The notes: generated from the sequence alone by a model not told the origin. Numbered from the stretch's first letter, positions 1 through 5,931 are shown. The stretch is 5,931 bases of DNA from a bacterium (GCA_003498085.1 DNCM01000042.1:1-5931), one strand, 5' to 3'. Program-made: numbers and translations.

Positions 1-60
1 ATGATTAAATTTTATAGACTAAGGGGCCAGGTTATACCTTCCCTTTCCGATAAATGTTAA
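1..60 (+). other. Open frame at left edge, possible gene end, unidentified
   Basis: Frame 1 is open from the first base to a TAA at 58-60 and would encode at most 19 residues (MIKFYRLRGQ followed by VIPSLSDKC). The other two forward frames close within the first few codons. It could be the C-terminal tail of a gene that starts outside the window, or chance. The residues match no family I recognise. In many bacteria fabG, fabD or plsX lies upstream of acpP, but this tail does not look like the end of FabG. Nothing here proves it is coding. Confidence 0.2.
21..45. repeat. Imperfect inverted repeat (hairpin) upstream of acpP promoter
   Basis: AAGGG (21-25) can pair with CCCTT (41-45), and inside it AGGT (29-32) pairs with ACCT (36-39) around a TAT loop, leaving a small asymmetric internal loop (GCC opposite T). 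No run of T follows, so it does not look like an intrinsic terminator. It could be an operator, part of a transcript end, or chance. It lies just upstream of the predicted -35 element. Confidence 0.25.
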
Positions 61-67
61 AAATTAC

Positions 68-96
68 TAGACAGAAGGCTCTATTCAAATTATACT
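68..96 (+). promoter_or_regulatory. Predicted sigma-70-type promoter for the acpP operon
   Basis: TAGACA at 68-73 matches the -35 consensus TTGACA at 5 of 6 positions. TATACT at 91-96 matches the -10 consensus TATAAT at 5 of 6, and the spacer is exactly 17 bases. Transcription would start near 102-105, giving a leader of about 25 bases before acpP. It is the only promoter I noticed in non-coding DNA in the window and would serve the whole gene string. AT-rich DNA yields such matches by chance, but the spacing and location support it. Confidence 0.6.
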
Positions 97-116
97 ATTT
101 TTTTAAAATTAAACTT

Positions 117-124
117 GGGGGTGA
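117..124 (+). promoter_or_regulatory. Strong Shine-Dalgarno sequence setting the acpP start
   Basis: GGGGGTGA differs from the anti-Shine-Dalgarno complement GGAGGTGA at one base and ends four bases before the ATG at 129. This decides between that ATG and an in-frame ATG at 54, which would add 25 residues foreign to acyl carrier proteins and start upstream of the predicted transcription start. It is the strongest ribosome binding site in the window, fitting the high expression usual for acyl carrier protein. Confidence 0.75.
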
Positions 125-128
125 AGAT

Positions 129-368
129 ATGAACGAGGTTTATGAAATGGTAAAAAAAATAGTCGTAGAGCAGCTTGGTGTAAGTGAGTCCCAAGTCACT
201 ATGGAAGCATCTTTTATTGATGATCTTGGAACGGACTCTCTTGACACAGTTGAACTTGTGATGGCATTAGAAGAGGAATTTGGTATTGAGATTCCAGATG
301 AGGATGCAGAGAAAATAAGGACGGTTGGTGATGCAGTAAGATACGTCCAAGAAAAAACAGGTAAGTGA
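129..368 (+). CDS. acpP: Acyl carrier protein
   Basis: A 79-residue acidic protein of the usual length for bacterial acyl carrier protein, the cytosolic carrier of growing acyl chains in type II fatty acid synthesis. The motif [10 protein letters not shown] places the phosphopantetheine attachment serine at residue 37, at the start of helix II as in the family. The acidic recognition helix continues with VMALEEEFG and IPDEDAEKI, and the end (VGDAVRYVQ) is a typical helix IV. The start at 129 is set by a strong Shine-Dalgarno sequence and by the family length; an in-frame ATG at 54 is rejected. The stop codon overlaps the GTG start of fabF by four bases, so the carrier and its condensing enzyme are probably translationally coupled. 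Identification is very secure. Confidence 0.98.
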   Translation: MNEVYEMVKKIVVEQLGVSESQVTMEASFIDDLGTDSLDTVELVMALEEEFGIEIPDEDAEKIRTVGDAVRYVQEKTGK

Positions 369-1600
369 GAAAGGTTGTGATAACAGGGCTTGGTGTTATA
401 AGCCCAATAGGAAATACAAAGGATGAATTTTGGAACAACCTAGTCTCGGGAAAATCTGGAATAGATGAGATAAAGAGTTTTGATACAACAGGATACTCAA
501 CAAGAATTGGTGGTGAGATAAAAAATTTTTGTCCTGAAAAATACCTTTCCCCAAAAGAGATGAGAAGATATTCATCATTCATACAATATGCTCTTGTTGC
601 AAGCTATGAAGCAATAGAAGACTCTGGCCTTGAGATAAACAAGGAGGATTTAAAAAAAATTGGGGTACTTATTGGTTCTGGAATTGGAGGAATCCATGTC
701 ATAGAAAGGGAACACAAAATTCTTCTTAACAATGGCCCTTCTCGTATCTCTCCATTTCTCATTCCAATGATGATTATAAATATGGCATCCGGAATTATTT
801 CAATCCATTTTGGTTTTATGGGTCCAAACTATGCCATTACAACTGCTTGTGCAACATCAACACACACAATTGGCGAGGGATTTAGGATGATTAAGGAGGG
901 GTATGCAGAAATAATGATTTGCGGTGGGACAGAATCTGCGATTACACCGCTTGGCTTGGCCGGATTTTGTGCGGCAAGAGCTTTATCCTATAGAAATCAA
1001 GAAGCTCAAAAAGCATCTAGGCCATTTGATAAAGAAAGGGATGGTTTTGTTATGGGTGACGGTGCCGGAATCCTTGTTCTTGAAGAAGAGAGTCGTGCGA
1101 AAAAAAGGGGTGCAAATATCTACTGTGAAATTGTAGGTTATGGAACAAGTTGTGACGCATATCACATTACAGCACCACCCGAAGATGGAGAAGGAGCAAG
1201 ATTATGTATGGAGAACGCATTATCTTCAGCAAAAATCCCTGCTGATAAAATAGACTGTATAAATGCCCATGGGACATCTACAAAACTAAATGACAAAGTA
1301 GAGACCCTTGCTATAAAGAATATATTTAAAGACTATGCTTATAAAATTTCCATCACTGCAAATAAATCGATGATTGGACATTTACTTGGTGCAGCAGGTG
1401 GTGTTGAGGCAATTGCAAGCGCTCTAAGTATAAAAGAATCAATTATTCCACCAACTATAAACTACGAATATCCTGACCTAGAATGTGACCTGGACTATAC
1501 ACCAAATAAGGCAAGAGAGATGAAAATAAACACAGTTCTCTCTAATTCCTTTGGCTTTGGTGGTCATAATGCAAGCATTGTATTTAAAAGATATGGTTAA
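365..1600 (+). CDS. fabF: 3-oxoacyl-ACP synthase II (KAS II)
   Basis: A 411-residue condensing enzyme that extends acyl-ACP with malonyl-ACP, matching the usual FabF length. The Cys-His-His triad is visible: Cys162 in TACATS, His302 in NAHGTST and His339 in [13 protein letters not shown], with the conserved Lys334 just before it. These positions agree within one or two residues with E. coli FabF. The phenylalanine-rich gate is present near the end as NSFGFGGHN (Phe396 and Phe398). Other family signatures are [15 protein letters not shown] and the N-terminal [13 protein letters not shown]. One small departure is GDGAG where GEGAG is common. Translation begins at GTG, inside the acpP stop (GTGA), with no good Shine-Dalgarno sequence, so coupling to acpP is likely. 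The 3' end overlaps rnc by eight bases. Confidence 0.97.
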   Translation: MRKVVITGLGVISPIGNTKDEFWNNLVSGKSGIDEIKSFDTTGYSTRIGGEIKNFCPEKYLSPKEMRRYSSFIQYALVASYEAIEDSGLEINKEDLKKIGVLIGSGIGGIHVIEREHKILLNNGPSRISPFLIPMMIINMASGIISIHFGFMGPNYAITTACATSTHTIGEGFRMIKEGYAEIMICGGTESAITPLGLAGFCAARALSYRNQEAQKASRPFDKERDGFVMGDGAGILVLEEESRAKKRGANIYCEIVGYGTSCDAYHITAPPEDGEGARLCMENALSSAKIPADKIDCINAHGTSTKLNDKVETLAIKNIFKDYAYKISITANKSMIGHLLGAAGGVEAIASALSIKESIIPPTINYEYPDLECDLDYTPNKAREMKINTVLSNSFGFGGHNASIVFKRYG

Positions 1601-2258
1601 AACAGAGAAAATGCTTAATCTTTTTCAAGAAAAACTAGGGGTCTCTTTTTCCGATACTAGTTTGCTAAGGAAGGCACTTACCCATTCTTCATACTCACAA
1701 GAAAACAATGAAAGGCTTTGTTTTTTAGGGGATGCTATTTTGGGTATGGTAACAGCAGAATATCTATTCAATAAATTTCCAAATTATTCGGAAGGAGATC
1801 TTACAAAGCTAAAATCAGAGCTGGTTGGTAGAAAATTATTGTTTTCCTTTGCAAAAAAAATAGATATTGGAAGGTTTATTTTTTTAAGTTCGGGTGAGTC
1901 TGCAACTGGTGGAAGAAAAAAGCAATCAATACTTTCTGAGGCACTAGAGGCAGTAATTGGTGCAATATTTATTGATTGTGGAATGAATACTGCGAGGGAT
2001 TTCATAATAAATTATCTCAATAGTCAAGAGTTTATTGTTTGTGATTATAAATCGGACCTTCAGGAACTTACCCAGAAGAAATTCGGAATAATTCCAAGTT
2101 ATAGGCTTATTGAGCAAGTGGGAAAAGACCATAAGCCAACATTTACTGTTGAAGCTAATGTTTGTGGAATGACAGAAAAAGCTAAAGGAGGCAACAAGAA
2201 AGAGGCAGAGCAGAATGCCTCAAAAAAATTACTTGATAAGATAAAATGCAAAAGCTAA
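1593..2258 (+). CDS. rnc: Ribonuclease III with altered catalytic residues
   Basis: A 221-residue double-strand-specific endoribonuclease, the enzyme that normally separates rRNA precursors. Residues about 8-145 form the nuclease domain (ALTHSSY, NERLCFLGDAIL, EGDLTKLKSELVGR, SILSEALEAVIGAIFID). Residues about 153-218 form a double-stranded-RNA-binding domain ending in GNKKEAEQNASKKLL. All active-site positions map to E. coli numbering with a constant offset of +2. Glu40, Asp47, Glu67 and Glu119 match E38, D45, E65 and E117, but the position of E41 is Cys43 and that of D114 is Glu116. Both are metal-ligand positions in the family, so activity may be reduced or changed (inference). I chose ATG 1593, overlapping fabF by eight bases; ATG 1611 would remove six residues, and the in-frame ATG at 1551 lies deep in fabF. 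Shine-Dalgarno signals are weak for all. It overlaps rpmI by 13 bases. Confidence 0.95.
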   Translation: MVKTEKMLNLFQEKLGVSFSDTSLLRKALTHSSYSQENNERLCFLGDAILGMVTAEYLFNKFPNYSEGDLTKLKSELVGRKLLFSFAKKIDIGRFIFLSSGESATGGRKKQSILSEALEAVIGAIFIDCGMNTARDFIINYLNSQEFIVCDYKSDLQELTQKKFGIIPSYRLIEQVGKDHKPTFTVEANVCGMTEKAKGGNKKEAEQNASKKLLDKIKCKS

Positions 2259-2440
2259 AATCGCATAGGGGAATGAAAAAAAGGATAAAGGTTTGCGGAA
2301 CAAAAAAACTAATGAGATATCAAGCCTGGAAAGGACACCTTGCTACAAAAAAATCATCCAATAGAAAAAGGAGACTAAGAAGAAAAGCGGGTATTTCTTC
2401 TGCAAACCTTTGGGCTATAAAGAAGCTGATAGGCAAATGA
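2246..2440 (+). CDS. rpmI: Large-subunit ribosomal protein bL35
   Basis: A 64-residue, very basic protein of the usual bL35 length. The N-terminus [14 protein letters not shown] matches the family pattern of KxKTHRG(A)xKR(F)[16 protein letters not shown] follows, then the hallmark [14 protein letters not shown], equivalent to LTKKSxKRKRxLR. bL35 is a small protein of the 50S subunit. The start ATG lies within the end of rnc (13-base overlap, different frame) and the stop TGA overlaps the hslU ATG (ATGA), so translation is probably coupled on both sides. No clear Shine-Dalgarno sequence precedes it. The gene is usually found as infC-rpmI-rplT, and neither neighbour is here, so its location is odd. 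The sequence identity is clear despite the small size. Confidence 0.93.
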   Translation: MQKLKSHRGMKKRIKVCGTKKLMRYQAWKGHLATKKSSNRKRRLRRKAGISSANLWAIKKLIGK

Positions 2441-3750
2441 GGCATTTTACACCGACAGAGATTGTCTCATGGCTCGATAAGTATATCGTTGGTCAGGCTG
2501 AAGCAAAGAAGGCTGTCGCCATCGCAATAAGAAATAGATACAGAAGGAATATGCTTCAAGATGACCTTAAAGATGAGGTCTGTCCAAAAAATATTCTTAT
2601 GATTGGACCAACAGGAGTTGGAAAAACAGAAATATCCCGTAGGGTTGCCATGCTCTCTAACTTTCCATTCATAAAGGTTGAGGCTACAAAATTCACAGAG
2701 GTTGGCTATGTTGGAAGAGATGTAGAATCAATGATAAGAGACCTTGTAAGTCTCACAGTGAATACGATAAAGACAAAGGAGCAAGAAAGCATTAGGGATA
2801 AAGCAGAAGAATTCGTTGAGGAAAAACTCCTTTCTCTGCTCCTTCCAGGAAATCTAAGGGGTCCATCGAGGGATGAGACAAAGGAAAAATTAAGAAAGAT
2901 CCTTAGGGAAGGAAAGATGGAAAAAAGATTTGTTGATATAGAGACAAAAGAGGCTTTTCCAATGGTTGAGGTTTTTGCAACAGCCGGGATGGAGAGCATG
3001 ATCGATCAAGGATTATTTGACACATTAGGAAATATATTCCCTGGAAAGAAAAAGAAAAGAAAAGTTACCGTTAGTGAGGCAAGGGATATCCTTTTCCAAG
3101 AGGAGTGTGAAAAGCTCATCGATAAAGATAAAGTTATCAGAGAGGCTGTTTCAAAGGTTGAGAACGAAGGAATAATATTCCTAGATGAGCTTGATAAGAT
3201 TACAGGCAATAATAGCTCATACGGCCCTGATATTTCAAGAGAAGGAGTCCAAAGAGACCTCCTTCCAATTGTTGAAGGCTCAACAGTAATGACAAGGTAT
3301 GGACCCGTAAAAACAAATCATATATTATTCATAGCCGCAGGGACATTTACTTCTTCAAAACCATCGGACCTTATCCCTGAGCTTCAAGGGAGATTTCCAA
3401 TAAGGGTCGAACTCTCACCTTTAAATAAAGAAGACCTTAAGCTTATCCTTACAAAGCCAGAGAATGCCCTTATCCGCCAGTATAAGGCACTTCTTAAAAC
3501 AGAAGGAATTGAGCTTGAGTTTACAGAAGATGGAGTAGATGAAATTGCAGAGATTACATCACAGGTTAATACAAAGACAGATGACATAGGTGCAAGAAGG
3601 CTATATACGATTATGGAAAAGCTCCTTGAGGATGTATCGTATAAAGCACCGGATATCCCTGAAAAAAATGTTGTTATAGATAGGAAGTACATAAAGGAAA
3701 AGCTTTCAAAGATTATCGAAGACCAAGACTTAACGAAATATATTTTATAA
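2437..3750 (+). CDS. hslU: HslU, ATPase/unfoldase subunit of the HslUV protease
   Basis: A 437-residue AAA+ protein, close to the 443 residues of E. coli HslU. It forms the hexameric ring that unfolds proteins and feeds them to the HslV peptidase in the cytosol. The opening [17 protein letters not shown] is typical. Walker A is GPTGVGKT (57-64), the substrate-gripping pore loop is GYVG (90-93), and the inserted I domain spans roughly 108-240. Walker B is IIFLDE (246-251), the Arg-finger region [12 protein letters not shown] is at 318-329, and sensor 2 is GARRL (385-389). The C-terminus LTKYIL keeps the conserved tail that docks into HslV, which argues for a real HslV partner and against ClpX. 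The start is ATG 2437, overlapping the rpmI stop as ATGA; a TTG at 2410 would add nine non-family residues. hslV is not directly upstream, its usual place. Confidence 0.97.
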   Translation: MRHFTPTEIVSWLDKYIVGQAEAKKAVAIAIRNRYRRNMLQDDLKDEVCPKNILMIGPTGVGKTEISRRVAMLSNFPFIKVEATKFTEVGYVGRDVESMIRDLVSLTVNTIKTKEQESIRDKAEEFVEEKLLSLLLPGNLRGPSRDETKEKLRKILREGKMEKRFVDIETKEAFPMVEVFATAGMESMIDQGLFDTLGNIFPGKKKKRKVTVSEARDILFQEECEKLIDKDKVIREAVSKVENEGIIFLDELDKITGNNSSYGPDISREGVQRDLLPIVEGSTVMTRYGPVKTNHILFIAAGTFTSSKPSDLIPELQGRFPIRVELSPLNKEDLKLILTKPENALIRQYKALLKTEGIELEFTEDGVDEIAEITSQVNTKTDDIGARRLYTIMEKLLEDVSYKAPDIPEKNVVIDRKYIKEKLSKIIEDQDLTKYIL

Positions 3751-3764
3751 GGCGTCATTTAATA

Positions 3765-4286
3765 ATGGAAAAAGGACTAGTTCATGTCTATACAGGCGAA
3801 GGTAAAGGGAAAACAAGTTCTGCCTGTGGTCTTGTCTGTAGAGCAGTGGGCCATGTTCTTAGGGTATGTTGGGTTTATTTCCACAAAGAACCGGAAAAAT
3901 TCGAATATGGTGAGCTTAAGACATTAGAAAAATTAGGCGTTGAGATCTATGGCTTTGCAAAAAAACATCCACATTTTTTTAAAGATATAAACATAAACGA
4001 TGTCCGCCGTGAATGTCTTGACGGATTAAGCTTCATCAAGAAAATTTGGGAAAGGTATGATCTATTAATCATGGATGAAATTCTTATAAGCATAAAGGAT
4101 AAGTTTTTAAAAGAAGAAGAAGTTCTTGATATGATAAACTCAAAACCAGAAGCACTTGAGCTTGTCCTTACTGGACGTGGTGCAACACAAAGGCTTATTG
4201 AAGTAGCAGGCTATGTAAGCGAAATAAAGGAGATAAAACATCCATATAGGCAAGGAATACAAGGAAGAAAAGGGGTTGAGTACTAA
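3765..4286 (+). CDS. cobO: Cob(I)alamin / cob(I)yrinic acid a,c-diamide adenosyltransferase (CobO/BtuR family)
   Basis: A 173-residue ATP-dependent enzyme that transfers the adenosyl group to the cobalt of reduced corrinoids, making coenzyme B12. The P-loop is TGEGKGKTSSA (Gly11-Thr17 core). CRAVGH (25-30) and YGELKTLEKLG (48-58) follow, then a Walker B-like LLIMDE (100-105), LVLTGRGAT (133-141) and the family's C-terminal KHPYRQGIQGRKGVEY, which fits the usual KHP(Y/F)xxGxxxxxGIE(Y/W). It belongs to the short form without the N-terminal extension of Salmonella CobA (196 residues). Departures include YFHKEP (38-43), where FMKG is usual, and LIS after the DE pair. It starts 14 bases after hslU; AAGGCG at 3749-3754 is a possible weak Shine-Dalgarno. 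The next gene, a B12-type binding protein, supports a corrinoid role. Salvage versus de novo synthesis cannot be decided here. Confidence 0.88.
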   Translation: MEKGLVHVYTGEGKGKTSSACGLVCRAVGHVLRVCWVYFHKEPEKFEYGELKTLEKLGVEIYGFAKKHPHFFKDININDVRRECLDGLSFIKKIWERYDLLIMDEILISIKDKFLKEEEVLDMINSKPEALELVLTGRGATQRLIEVAGYVSEIKEIKHPYRQGIQGRKGVEY

Positions 4287-5093
4287 ATGAAGAAGTTTAT
4301 TGCCATACTGGTTTTATTTTCCTTTGTATCCGCAAAGGATTATCCCCAGAGGATTATTTCCTTCGGTCCATCCATAACAGAAGAGCTTTACATTTTGGGA
4401 GTAGGGAATAGGGTAATAGGAAATACTACATACTGCAATATGCCAAAGGATGCAAAGAAAAAAGAAAAGATAGGGACAATACTTGAGATAAATACAGAGA
4501 AGATCTTAAGCCTTGAGCCAGATTTGGTTATTGCAATACAACTTACACCAAAGAAAACTTTAGAGAGAGTTAGGGATTTGGGGATAAGGGTTGAAGTTTT
4601 TGAAAATCCAGAGAATTTCCATCAAATATGCAAAAACTTCATAAGACTTGGGAAGATCGTTGGGAAGGAAAGGAAGGCAGAAAGGATTATAAAAAGAATA
4701 GAAAATGAGATTTTTAAGATAAGAGAAAAAATAGAAGAAAAAGAAAAACCAAAGGTTCTTGTTCAAATAGGAGCAAACCCTTTATGGGTTGCAACAAAAG
4801 ATTCGTTTATTAACGAACTCATTGAATATGCAGGTGGAGTAAATATAGTAGAAGAGACTAAATCGGGTCTCTATAGCGTCGAAAAGGTCGTAGCCAAAAA
4901 TCCGGACATAATAATAATTACAACAATGGGGATATCCGAAGAAAAAGAAAAGGAGGGATGGAAAAGGTTTCCTGAGATCAATGCTGTCCAAAATAACAGG
5001 ATTTATGTAATCGATGCAGATAAAATATGCAGGCCACAGCCTTTAAGATTCGTAAAAACTATTAGGGAACTGGTTTCTATTATACATCCATAG
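4287..5093 (+). CDS. Periplasmic substrate-binding protein, BtuF-like (vitamin B12 ABC import)
   Basis: A 268-residue class III binding protein (helical-backbone, BtuF/FhuD/FepB type) that would deliver a metal chelate or corrinoid to an inner-membrane ABC importer. Residues 1-16 are a signal peptide (MKK, hydrophobic FIAILVLFSFV, then VSA before Lys17). There is no lipobox cysteine, so it should be a soluble periplasmic protein. The N-lobe shows PQRIISFGPSITEELYILG, GNTTYCNMP and IGTILEINTEKILSLEPDLVI. A long charged linker helix lies near 125-155, and the C-lobe shows WVATKDSFINELIEYAGGVNIV and NPDIIIITT. The ATG directly abuts the stop of the adenosyltransferase gene, with GGGG about 12 bases upstream as a possible binding site. 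That neighbour favours cobalamin as ligand over ferric siderophore (inference). No permease or ATPase gene (btuC, btuD) is visible. Confidence 0.85.
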   Translation: MKKFIAILVLFSFVSAKDYPQRIISFGPSITEELYILGVGNRVIGNTTYCNMPKDAKKKEKIGTILEINTEKILSLEPDLVIAIQLTPKKTLERVRDLGIRVEVFENPENFHQICKNFIRLGKIVGKERKAERIIKRIENEIFKIREKIEEKEKPKVLVQIGANPLWVATKDSFINELIEYAGGVNIVEETKSGLYSVEKVVAKNPDIIIITTMGISEEKEKEGWKRFPEINAVQNNRIYVIDADKICRPQPLRFVKTIRELVSIIHP

Positions 5094-5097
5094 ATGA

Positions 5098-5931
5098 ATG
5101 TTATTTGAAGAAACAACATCAATTCTTAAAAAATACAACATAAAACCAAAAAAAGATCTTTCCCAAAACTTCCTAATCGATAACTGGGTTTTTCAGAGAA
5201 TAATCGATGAATTACAGCCAAATAACGATGATACAGTATTTGAGATAGGCTCTGGAATTGGAGTTATTACAAAGTATATTGCACCGCTTGTGAAGAAAAT
5301 TATAGCTTGTGAGATAGACCCTAATTTTGCCAAAATCATAGAGGAAGGCGCCCCAGAGAATTTAGAGGTTATTAATGAAGATATCCTTAAGCTTGATCTT
5401 TCCTTTCTTCCAGAAAAAACAAAGGTCATTGGGAATATCCCATACCATATAACAACATCCACGATTATGCATCTTCTTTTAAAAAGTCATATATTTTCTT
5501 TTATTATTCTTACAATTCAATATGATGTTGGAAAAAGGATAATTGCACAAAAAGGCAAAGAATATGGAATCTTATCTGTTGTTACCCAGATATGGACAAA
5601 ACCAAAGATAGTAATGAAAATTCCACCAAGCTCGTTTCTTCCAATGCCAAAGCCTTTTTCATGCCTCATTAGACTTGATATAAACAAAAAATCCCTTGTT
5701 AGGCCAAATCCTTTTTTCTTTGAAATAGTAGATACGTTATTTTCGCAAAGGAGAAGGAAAATTATAAACTCGCTATCCTCTCTAATCACAAAAAAGAATG
5801 CTTCGATTATATTAGAAAATGCAAATATAGACTCATCTTTACGTCCAGAAAGCCTATCGATCTTTGATTTCGAAAGGATAGCAAATGAATACACCCTTTT
5901 CAAAACCAAATCACAAATTCCCCAACTTTCG
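5098..5931 (+). CDS. rsmA: 16S rRNA (adenine1518-N6/adenine1519-N6)-dimethyltransferase, 3' end cut by window
   Basis: An open frame of 278 codons with no stop before the edge; family members are about 260-290 residues, so little is missing. It is the KsgA/RsmA methyltransferase, which uses S-adenosylmethionine to dimethylate two adjacent adenines near the 3' end of 16S rRNA during 30S maturation. Visible motifs are LSQNFLID (21-28), the SAM loop FEIGSGIG (48-55), the ribose-binding acid in CEID (Glu72), NEDIL (Asp95) and catalytic motif IV NIPYHIT (113-119). C-terminal signatures are FLPMPKPFSC, FSQRRRKIINSL and RPESLSIFDFERIANEY. The usual LGQNFL motif has Ser22 for Gly. ATG 5098 is the only reasonable start, since an in-frame TGA sits at 5095-5097. 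It begins four bases after the preceding stop with no clear Shine-Dalgarno sequence, so coupled translation is likely. Confidence 0.95.
   Translation, partial: MLFEETTSILKKYNIKPKKDLSQNFLIDNWVFQRIIDELQPNNDDTVFEIGSGIGVITKYIAPLVKKIIACEIDPNFAKIIEEGAPENLEVINEDILKLDLSFLPEKTKVIGNIPYHITTSTIMHLLLKSHIFSFIILTIQYDVGKRIIAQKGKEYGILSVVTQIWTKPKIVMKIPPSSFLPMPKPFSCLIRLDINKKSLVRPNPFFFEIVDTLFSQRRRKIINSLSSLITKKNASIILENANIDSSLRPESLSIFDFERIANEYTLFKTKSQIPQLS

Noticed and set aside
54..128. In-frame N-terminal extension of acyl carrier protein from ATG 54
   Set aside because: The extra 25 residues are not acyl-carrier-like, the start lies upstream of the predicted promoter start point, and a strong Shine-Dalgarno sequence serves ATG 129.
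1551..1592. Longer RNase III start inside fabF
   Set aside because: It would add 14 residues read out of frame from conserved fabF codons; RNase III normally begins close to the helix starting at residue 7 of the chosen protein.
1852..1860. Run of eight A bases in rnc as a possible slippage site, with TAG in another frame just after
   Set aside because: The annotated frame continues intact through both domains, A runs are common in this AT-rich DNA, and no stimulatory structure is evident.
2410..2436. TTG start giving HslU nine extra residues
   Set aside because: HslU proteins begin just before the FTPTEIV motif, and ATG 2437 forms a typical ATGA overlap with the rpmI stop.
3040..3066. GKKKKRKV in HslU resembles a nuclear localisation signal
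   Set aside because: A basic stretch at this point of the I domain is ordinary in HslU proteins; the similarity is coincidental.
3384..3758. 124-residue minus-strand open frame opposite hslU
   Set aside because: It is the complement of conserved hslU codons, is rich in Ser/Ile/Phe as antisense shadows are, and shows no domain. The same applies to the other minus-strand frames in the window.
3750..3764. Possible terminator or riboswitch between hslU and the adenosyltransferase gene
   Set aside because: The 14-base gap has no stem, no T tract and no room for a riboswitch.
1..5931. CRISPR array, tRNA, insertion sequence or defence system
   Set aside because: No direct repeat array, cloverleaf, transposase or terminal inverted repeat pair was seen; the window is almost fully occupied by recognised housekeeping genes.

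Overview
The window is a densely packed, AT-rich bacterial segment with eight genes, all on the + strand. In order they are: acyl carrier protein (acpP), beta-ketoacyl-ACP synthase II (fabF), ribonuclease III (rnc), ribosomal protein bL35 (rpmI), the HslU unfoldase (hslU), a cob(I)alamin adenosyltransferase (CobO/BtuR type), a periplasmic B12-type substrate-binding protein (BtuF-like), and the 16S rRNA dimethyladenosine transferase (rsmA/ksgA), which runs off the right edge.

Layout. Positions 1-128 hold no complete gene. They contain an open frame ending at 60, a small inverted repeat, a good sigma-70-like promoter (TAGACA, 17-base spacer, TATACT) and a strong Shine-Dalgarno sequence before acpP. 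From there to the end almost every base is coding. Junctions are overlaps of 4 (acpP/fabF), 8 (fabF/rnc), 13 (rnc/rpmI) and 4 bases (rpmI/hslU), a 14-base gap (hslU/cobO), direct abutment (cobO/btuF) and a 4-base gap (btuF/rsmA). I see no internal terminator and no cobalamin riboswitch, so one polycistronic transcript from the promoter before acpP is the simplest reading (inference).

How the genes relate. acpP and fabF supply the carrier and elongating condensing enzyme of type II fatty acid synthesis, and acpP-fabF-rnc is a widespread bacterial order. rnc, rpmI and rsmA all serve ribosome production. HslU is the ATPase of the HslUV protease. The adenosyltransferase and the binding protein form a two-gene B12 uptake/activation block inserted before rsmA.

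Organism. The window shows Ile ATA and Arg AGA/AGG codons in abundance, AT-rich DNA and very tight gene packing. The binding protein has an ordinary signal peptide and no lipobox, which suggests a periplasm and hence a diderm bacterium. I cannot name the phylum. The unusual placement of rpmI, away from infC and rplT, and of hslU without hslV directly upstream point to a lineage with rearranged housekeeping operons.

Novelty. I see no unknown defence or mobile system. The most interesting signal is in RNase III: one of the four metal-binding acidic residues is a cysteine and another is a glutamate instead of aspartate. Next in interest are the relocated bL35 gene and the mixed operon as a whole.
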